Below, piece after piece: positions 13,718 through 19,874 of a stretch of 22,064 bases of DNA. Origin of the DNA: an uncultured Bacteroidia bacterium (lineage in GTDB: Bacteria > Bacteroidota > Bacteroidia > Bacteroidales > Prolixibacteraceae). The notes beneath the pieces were generated by a model, which had not been told where the DNA came from, ran no database searches, and worked only from the letters and a program-made list of their open reading frames with translations. The position numbers and the translations under genes were made by a program. How positions within the stretch are numbered: the stretch's first letter is position 1; every line of letters begins with the position of its first letter. The DNA lies in NCBI GenBank assembly GCA_903859795.1, contig CAIOOC010000380.1, positions 1 to 22,064 on the forward strand, written 5' to 3'.

Positions 13718-15256
13718 TCACTTAATGGTCACGGATTGATCCGGATCACAGACGACCCTGAATCCGACTCCCTTGATATCGGAATACCACCAGATACTTT
13801 TAGGTTGCTGGGGATCGGTTTTCAGCCAGTCTGATGTTCGCGTGAATCCCCTGGATGCAGCCCTAAGATCTTTGGCATCAAAGGAATAGTTTCCGCCACG
13901 GATGACATGTTCTTCACCTGAATCAGGCCCTTTCGGGTCCTTAACTGAAGTGCCTGTTTTAGAATAGGCATCGGGAGCGTAATAATCGGAACAATATTCA
14001 AGTACGTTGCCCAGCATATTCTTAAGGCCAAATGGATTCGGTTTTACAAATCCTGGCTCCTGGGTTTTTCCCGATGAATTAAGAGCATAAACCACATATC
14101 TGCTGATATTTGAGGTATCGGCGCCAAATATTTTGCTTCTGAAACCTTCTGAAGAAAGCCGTTTGGGATCGCCCGGGAAGAAATATGGAGTTTCGTGTCC
14201 ACCCCTGCATGCGTATTCCCATTCTGCTTCGGTTGGCAGGCGGTAATGCTTGCCGGTAACTTTTGAAAGCCACTGACAATAGGTCTTCGCTGAATAGTGA
14301 GTCATTGTTATTGCAGGACGTTTCCCGCTTCCCCATCCCTGGTCAGGAATTCCGAATGGAGGGGTTGGCCCGGTAACTGCATCAGGGGAGTTTGCATTGT
14401 GTGCCATTACCAGGTTCGGGTCGACCCGACCCTCAGACATGGTTGAGGCAAAGAAGGTCCAGAATTCGTCCCAGGTGACTTCAACTTCGCCCATAAAGAA
14501 TGGAGAGAGGGTAACTGTCCGGACTGGCCCCTCATCGTTTTTTCGGAATGGTTCATTATCAGAACTTCCCATCTTAAATGTTCCTCCTTTTACGGCAACC
14601 ATATTAAAGGAGACTGCACTGTTGGGTATAAATTCCTTGAAGTTCTCAAAGGAGGTTACTTTTGCAGGTGCAGTGTATAAATTTTGTGATGCAGAACCCG
14701 TGACAGGGACGCCGGTCATTTTTGCATGTTTGTAATTTGCGTTGTAGTGTCCGACATCAAGATGGCAGTTAATGCATTGAAGATCAAGCTTATCTGCATT
14801 TTTCTCGTAATAAAGGTGAGCCGTCCCCCCTTCGGCACTAAGACCCTTGGAAAAAAGATTCTGGTGACATTTGACGCACGATTCGTTATATACAGTTTTC
14901 ACTGCATGCTCCAAAAGCCTCTTGTTTTCCCAGTTAAATGATTTCTTATCTCTAAAATAATAGCTGTAAATATCGCTCAGTCCGGTTTTTGTCTTGATGA
15001 ATAAATATCTGTTATCCTCCTTTGGTGGCAGATGGCAATCCACACAATGAATCCTCACGCCGCTTGGGTTATAGAAATGGGTCGATTTCTTCCAATTAGC
15101 ATCAGCATCGGGATGAATATGGCACGACTGGCAATATTCGTCGGTAGAGGTAACTTTTACTGCTTTATTGATGATAAACAGCATGATAGCATAGATGACA
15201 AAGCCGATGAAGAACACGAGCCATGACCATCCGGGGATTTTAAGCTTTTTGATCAT
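13718..15256 (-). CDS. Tetraheme NapC/NirT-type cytochrome c fused to a SUMF1/FGE-like domain
   Basis: The 512-residue product has one N-terminal membrane helix (about 11-30) and four CxxCH heme sites: CQSCH (42-46), CVDCH (71-75), CVKCH (127-131) and CINCH (161-165). This is the layout of NapC/NirT/NrfH menaquinol-oxidising cytochromes. From about residue 219 a formylglycine-generating-enzyme-like domain follows: MVAVKGGTFKMGS, GEVEVTWDEFWTFF, YRLPTEAEWEYACRGG, GNVLEYCSDYY and HVIRGGNYSF. After the RGG motif, where true FGE has its catalytic Cys pair, this protein reads NYSFDAKDLRAASRGF, so those cysteines are missing. It is unlikely to make formylglycine and is closer to the structural or ligand-binding SUMF1 relatives. 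It should sit in the inner membrane facing the periplasm. Gene order is GH106-like, this gene, then Tat Gfo/Idh. Confidence 0.9.
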   Translation of the reverse strand: MIKKLKIPGWSWLVFFIGFVIYAIMLFIINKAVKVTSTDEYCQSCHIHPDADANWKKSTHFYNPSGVRIHCVDCHLPPKEDNRYLFIKTKTGLSDIYSYYFRDKKSFNWENKRLLEHAVKTVYNESCVKCHQNLFSKGLSAEGGTAHLYYEKNADKLDLQCINCHLDVGHYNANYKHAKMTGVPVTGSASQNLYTAPAKVTSFENFKEFIPNSAVSFNMVAVKGGTFKMGSSDNEPFRKNDEGPVRTVTLSPFFMGEVEVTWDEFWTFFASTMSEGRVDPNLVMAHNANSPDAVTGPTPPFGIPDQGWGSGKRPAITMTHYSAKTYCQWLSKVTGKHYRLPTEAEWEYACRGGHETPYFFPGDPKRLSSEGFRSKIFGADTSNISRYVVYALNSSGKTQEPGFVKPNPFGLKNMLGNVLEYCSDYYAPDAYSKTGTSVKDPKGPDSGEEHVIRGGNYSFDAKDLRAASRGFTRTSDWLKTDPQQPKSIWWYSDIKGVGFRVVCDPDQSVTIK

Positions 15257-15404
15257 AAAAAATAAGAAAATGGGTAACCGAGAACTAAAAGTAGCTGATA
15301 AGAGGTGTCAAATATATAGAAAAAACGTTTACCCACACGGCTTTCAATCCCGATTTATTTTGAATTATGCCGATTGTTATTTACCTGAAATTTATTTTTG
15401 GGGT

Positions 15405-17399
15405 CTAAACTTCCCATGGCTCTTTCCCCTTCCTGATTCGTGGATTGTATACCGGTATTTTTGGTTCAAAGGTGACATCAATAAATGATATTCTGTTTAG
15501 TTTATTAATTTTAAGGAGCAATGACTGGTATGGTTTAAATATCAATGAAACGGGAATTCTACTTCCCTTGTGAAAGATTTGGACGGGATATATTTCTGTC
15601 CGATCATTTAAAGACTGGCCATATTCCAGGGGGAAAGTGAGATGTGTTGATTTGGGATTTGCGAAGAAAAACGTAAGACCCTCATCTGTTGACCGGCACC
15701 AGTAATCGAATTTTTCTGTTCCGGTAATCAATGGGGCAATCTTTGTCATTTGATTCCATGAGGATTTTACATTCCCAAAATTTGAGAGTTTGCCCACCAG
15801 AAGTTTGTACTCACTTTTTGATTTATGCAATCCTGGTTCCAGCGGGATTTGCTTCAAACAAACCGGAAACCCCTGTCCGGCCAATTCTGCAACCCTTCGA
15901 AGGGATTCAATATCCATATATTTCGCATCGATATAGAGCGATGAAAAGGATAGGTCACCTGCGTAAAGTCGTCCTTTTTTTAAGATCGCCTTTTTAAGAA
16001 ATTCACCATTGATCCAAAGTGGTCGCCAGGCTTTAAGTTCAGCCGGAAGGTATGTTTCTCGCTGTTCGTAATATCCCCATGCCCAGATCATCTGCTTTTC
16101 GACCGGTAGCTCACCTGCGATCCAGCTGTCCTCAACCGGTAAATAGACTGCCACATCACTATAGGTGACCCCCTTTTTCATGGCTGAAGAAACCTTCTCC
16201 AAATAATTGTTAAATGCAGGGATTTCGGGGGCTAGTGCACCGCTTTTACCCAGATGAACCGAGGCATAAAACTTCACTGAATCCACACCTGCAGGATTGA
16301 AGGGCTTACCATGCCAGATAATCTGATTAGTCCCGTTCGCAAAAATGGCATCTGCCACTAATTTCAGATCAGCTGTTTGTTCCTCTCCGTGATGGTTTCT
16401 TGGCCAACCGTAGAGGCAGGTAAAAGTTTCGGACGTGACCACCTTTTTACCAGTAAGGCCTGCAGCTGAAGCCACAATATTTGAATAGGAAGGTTCATAA
16501 AGCAATGCCTCAGTTTCGGGAATATCTGTTGTAGCACATGCGGAGATGATATCACAAGGAGCGCCGGCACATTGCACTCTTGAATAAGCGCCTAACTCAT
16601 GACTTTTTTGTGTAAAAGGTTTGTAGAATTCTTCAATCACATAACTTGAAAGAAGTTTCATATAGTCGTACCTAACCTGCCGGTATGGCTCATTCGGTGA
16701 ATAAAGACTATCGGAATAATCTGCCAGGGTGTAACCATAATTTTTAGTAAAATTGGCATCAAAACCGGGGGTAGAGAGGAATTTGGTCTCGACTTCCCAT
16801 GAATCGCAGAAAAGTCCTGAAAGACCTCCTTTGAAAGCAGGTTTTAGTGCATCCCCGGTTCTTTGAGCGTAATTGAAGAATGCTTTTCTGTTAAGATGGT
16901 CGATGACGTAGCCTTTTTTGGGATAGTCCCATGAACCGGTGATTTCCTGACGCCATTTTGGATCGTTCCTGTTCATTGTGGCTTCGCTGAAAGGTACGCG
17001 GATGTCACCGAAAGGCCATAGTGAGCCGAATGTAAAATCGCAGCCCAGACCGAGGCTGTCGGCACTGTGTTTGGCGTAGGCCACCATCGCTGTCCATTCA
17101 GGGCTGAGCCATTCCTGACGTGGGGTGTAATGAATTGTATCTTTTTTCATACGGTTAAGCGGATAGACCCAGGCAATTTCAACGCCTCCGAAACCATTAT
17201 CTTTCATCCACTTTAGATTATCAACGATTGCCGGTTTTTCAATTACTGAAGCAAACCACCACCAACGGGTCCAGGGGCGGCTGTCAGAGTAAAGCCTTGT
17301 CTTTTCAAGATCGATATGGATGGAATTAATATTTGTCTGGCAGAAGGTGCCAAGGGAAAGTGCAGCAATTAAAACCGAAAATACAATAATCGTTTTCAT
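15405..17399 (-). CDS. Exported GH106-like glycoside hydrolase (alpha-L-rhamnosidase-related)
   Basis: This is a 664-residue protein with a signal peptide (about 1-20, ending FCQ). The mature N-terminus SRPWTRWWWFASV, followed by NLKWMKDNGFGGVEIAW, is the opening of the catalytic TIM barrel of the GH106 and related 'glycosyl hydrolase' group. GLSGLFCDSWEVETKF carries a likely catalytic Glu, and VVTSETFTCLYGWPRNHH holds a second conserved acid. GH106 rhamnosidases are usually around 1,000 residues or more with C-terminal beta domains; this one is shorter and seems to lack most of those accessory domains. The enzyme should act in the periplasm or at the outer membrane on rhamnosylated or related plant/algal glycans. 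It is the first gene of the minus-strand group leading into the cytochrome-SUMF1 gene. Its exact linkage is not assigned. Confidence 0.82.
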   Translation of the reverse strand: MKTIIVFSVLIAALSLGTFCQTNINSIHIDLEKTRLYSDSRPWTRWWWFASVIEKPAIVDNLKWMKDNGFGGVEIAWVYPLNRMKKDTIHYTPRQEWLSPEWTAMVAYAKHSADSLGLGCDFTFGSLWPFGDIRVPFSEATMNRNDPKWRQEITGSWDYPKKGYVIDHLNRKAFFNYAQRTGDALKPAFKGGLSGLFCDSWEVETKFLSTPGFDANFTKNYGYTLADYSDSLYSPNEPYRQVRYDYMKLLSSYVIEEFYKPFTQKSHELGAYSRVQCAGAPCDIISACATTDIPETEALLYEPSYSNIVASAAGLTGKKVVTSETFTCLYGWPRNHHGEEQTADLKLVADAIFANGTNQIIWHGKPFNPAGVDSVKFYASVHLGKSGALAPEIPAFNNYLEKVSSAMKKGVTYSDVAVYLPVEDSWIAGELPVEKQMIWAWGYYEQRETYLPAELKAWRPLWINGEFLKKAILKKGRLYAGDLSFSSLYIDAKYMDIESLRRVAELAGQGFPVCLKQIPLEPGLHKSKSEYKLLVGKLSNFGNVKSSWNQMTKIAPLITGTEKFDYWCRSTDEGLTFFFANPKSTHLTFPLEYGQSLNDRTEIYPVQIFHKGSRIPVSLIFKPYQSLLLKINKLNRISFIDVTFEPKIPVYNPRIRKGKEPWEV

Positions 17400-17734
17400 A
17401 ACTCACAAATATACAGTTCAAATGTACAGGTTTAGGATTTAATTACCTAGCAAAGAGATCATCAATCCATACACCTTTAGTTCTTCTGAATTGTCATATA
17501 ATACACTACAATTTGAACTTTATACTTTACAAATTCATCTTCTCCGCAATTTTTGTAAAGTTTAAGCTACAAAAAGAATCATCCCGATATTAAACAGCGA
17601 GTTTCTGCAGTTGGAAAAACTTTAAAAGTACCGGGTACTGAGACTTAGACTTAAGAATTTTAAGAAAACGGGTTATAGTTTTGGGTATTTGGCCTGTCCT
17701 CATCAGACAGAACCCTATTAAATTAAGGCTATTT
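17400..17734. other. Gene-free 335-base spacer between the DUF4395 gene and the GH106-like gene
   Basis: This AT-rich stretch has no supported gene. A TATATTTG matching the Bacteroidota -7 box (minus strand) lies about a dozen bases before the GH106-like ATG, but without a well-spaced TTTG partner and too near the start codon for a comfortable leader. A weak CTGTC/GACAG hairpin lies near 17700, downstream of the DUF4395 stop. No tRNA or repeat element was recognised. Confidence 0.5.
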
Positions 17735-18397
17735 CTATTTTGAGGATGCTGATCCCATAATCTGAAACAGGTCGCGTGGTTGTTCCTTAAAAGTATCATT
17801 GAAAAAATAGACGGACAGGATGATAAAGGCAATAAAACCAAGAATGATAACCCAATGTACCCAGGAGCTTTTTTGAATTTCATGACGGTCATGTACCTCG
17901 CATACCTCGCCCGGACAATATCTGGCTTTTTTGCCATAGAACCACCCATAAAACAGGCACCCAAGACAAATGCCGAATGCTGATTCGAAAAACAGGAATA
18001 TAAGGCAAATGAGGCAAATCAGACCAGTGATCGGACTAAATGAATTTACAAATACGACCAACGCAAGCATTATCAGGGCTAAAATCAGTCCGATTACCCA
18101 GGCAAACTTTTTTTGCGCCGCACCAACATATTCCGGGACTTGTCGGATTACAATCAATCTTCCGATGATCAAAGTTGGCGAAAACCGGGGATTGATAAAT
18201 ACCCGAATGATAAAATCGAACAGAAATATGATGATAAAATATTTCAGGGACACAAAATTTCCTTTCATCACGGCCAATAATACCGACGTAAAGGCAAAGA
18301 CAAAGAAAATACCAGCTGCAGCCCTTATTTCCCTTTCGTTCAGGACAGGAATTTCGTAACCTTTTACCTCTTCTCCGAATTTGATGATTTTGCTCAT
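17735..18397 (-). CDS. DUF4395 family integral membrane protein with an extra C-terminal helix
   Basis: This is a 220-residue protein. The DUF4395 pattern is clear: INPRFSPTLIIGR (68-80), VPEYVGAAQKKFAWVIGLILA (88-108) and the cysteine-bearing membrane segment FESAFGICLGCLFYGW (137-152, Cys144 and Cys147). Four membrane helices fit DUF4395. After a loop with CPGEVC (161-166) a fifth helix (about 182-199) is added. DUF4395 proteins often occur near rhodanese or thiol/sulfur-handling proteins, and the paired cysteines suggest a redox or sulfur-transfer role, but no function is proven. It lies 116 bases downstream of the AAA+ ATPase gene on the same strand. It could be read through from the injection-system operon, though nothing links it functionally to that system. 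Confidence 0.85.
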   Translation of the reverse strand: MSKIIKFGEEVKGYEIPVLNEREIRAAAGIFFVFAFTSVLLAVMKGNFVSLKYFIIIFLFDFIIRVFINPRFSPTLIIGRLIVIRQVPEYVGAAQKKFAWVIGLILALIMLALVVFVNSFSPITGLICLICLIFLFFESAFGICLGCLFYGWFYGKKARYCPGEVCEVHDRHEIQKSSWVHWVIILGFIAFIILSVYFFNDTFKEQPRDLFQIMGSASSK

Positions 18398-18513
18398 TTT
18401 TATAAATTTTGGTCAGTATTCTAAAACAGGAGATAAAGATATTAAAATTTAAACTGCAACAGAATATTATCCGCTAATTGCAGAATCGTCGAATTTTCAA
18501 ATTTTCAGATAGC

Positions 18514-19833
18514 TTATACCACTTTTCCCTCTTTGATATATTCGCGGATAATGGCGGTCTCGAGTTGTGCCAGGCTAAGTACATAGACCTTGCTCTGAAG
18601 TACTTCCACCGCGCAGAAATGAACCACATTGATGATTCCTGCCCCAGTCAGTTCATATCGTGTTGCAATCTGGTGCCAGTTGATATCCTGAGAGGTTTCT
18701 ATCTGAGGTGGGAAGGCTTTGCGCCAGATTGTTTCACGTTCTTCGGCTCCGGGCGTTGGAAAGTGAATTATTGTCTGAAAACGCCGGATAAAAGCATCGT
18801 CAATATTTCCCCTCTGGTTCGTGGCCAAAATGACCAGTCCGTTGTATGTTTCGATCCTTTGCAATAGGTAAGCCACTTCCTGGTTGGCATATTTGTCGTG
18901 AGCATCGCGGATGTCTGTCCGCTTTCCAAACAGTGCATCTGCCTCATCAAAAAACAGAATCCAGTTTTTATTCTCCGCTTTATCGAAAAGTGACGAGAGG
19001 TTTTTCTCAGTTTCGCCGATGTATTTTGATACAACGCGTGACAAATCGATCCGGTAGACATCTTTGGAGGTATATTTTCCCAAAAGTGTTGCTGTCAGTG
19101 TTTTTCCTGTTCCCGGAGGGCCGTAGAACAGAGCTCTGTAGCCAGGTTTGATCCGTTTTTTCATCCCCCATTCGTGAAGCACCGTTTGGTTGTGTGAGAT
19201 CCAGTGTTCGATCTCCTTAATCTGTTGAAGCGTTTTAGGATGGAGCACCAGGTCGTCCCATTCCATTTCCGTTTCGACATGCTCGGCCGGAAAGTCGATG
19301 GTGAAACGGGGTTTGCTGATCGAACCTGAAGTAAGTAATTCAACAGTTTCGGGATCAAGTATCAGTTTGCCGCTCATCAGAGGTTCGCCGGGATGAACCT
19401 GTTCGAGCCAAAGAATATGTTTTTTGGAAAACCAATGTTCCCCTGAAAACACACGTTGGACGACCAGCCGTTTTTCGAGGTTATTGCCTGCAATAACAAA
19501 TTGTGCCGTTTCACCGGTTGGAAGCAGTCCGCGGTGGTTATTCCCCCTGACACCGCCAAATTCAGGGAAGTCGCCCCCCTCAGGTAAGTATTTACTGATT
19601 ATCCGGTTGAAGAAATCGGGTTGAACATGAGGGGCGATTGCCAGCATAAGGATAATAAATTCGGTAGGATCAGGCATATGAATTTTGATAAATCCGGCAA
19701 AAGGGGAAAGATCATTTTCAAGGGTGCCCGCAGAGAACCTTTCATGATCAACTGTTTCGGGGATTTTTTCAAACCTCTGACTGATGACAGATTGTAAATA
19801 GTTTAATGCTGAGGTTAATGGATTTGAGTTCAT
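18514..19833 (-). CDS. AAA+ ATPase of contractile injection system type (Afp15-like)
   Basis: This is a 439-residue cytoplasmic ATPase. The N-terminal 200 residues are a non-catalytic domain with APHVQPDFFNRIISKYLPEG and a PTGETAQFVIAG segment. The AAA+ core then shows Walker A GPPGTGKT (238-245), Walker B ILFFDEAD (292-299), sensor 1 ILATNQRGNID (335-345, Asn339) and arginine fingers at Arg350-351. All catalytic residues are present. Proteins of this form are a core part of extracellular contractile injection systems (Afp15/Pvc15), where they assist particle assembly. The assignment rests on the N-terminal domain plus the neighbour: it begins 41 bases downstream of a DUF4157 eCIS-core gene. 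A general AAA+ protein of the ClpA/proteasome-like class is the alternative, but context argues against it. Confidence 0.85.
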   Translation of the reverse strand: MNSNPLTSALNYLQSVISQRFEKIPETVDHERFSAGTLENDLSPFAGFIKIHMPDPTEFIILMLAIAPHVQPDFFNRIISKYLPEGGDFPEFGGVRGNNHRGLLPTGETAQFVIAGNNLEKRLVVQRVFSGEHWFSKKHILWLEQVHPGEPLMSGKLILDPETVELLTSGSISKPRFTIDFPAEHVETEMEWDDLVLHPKTLQQIKEIEHWISHNQTVLHEWGMKKRIKPGYRALFYGPPGTGKTLTATLLGKYTSKDVYRIDLSRVVSKYIGETEKNLSSLFDKAENKNWILFFDEADALFGKRTDIRDAHDKYANQEVAYLLQRIETYNGLVILATNQRGNIDDAFIRRFQTIIHFPTPGAEERETIWRKAFPPQIETSQDINWHQIATRYELTGAGIINVVHFCAVEVLQSKVYVLSLAQLETAIIREYIKEGKVV

Positions 19834-19874
19834 GTACTGAAGCTTATAAAATCTAAATAATTAATTTATTCAGA

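Noticed and set aside
13718..15256. Active formylglycine-generating enzyme for sulfatase maturation
   Set aside because: The cysteines expected after the RGG motif are absent and no sulfatase gene is in the window.
17590..17964. Minus-strand open frame of 124 codons downstream of and overlapping the DUF4395 gene
   Set aside because: Its upper part is an out-of-frame reading of the DUF4395 coding sequence and its lower part runs into AT-rich spacer; it shows no recognisable domain.
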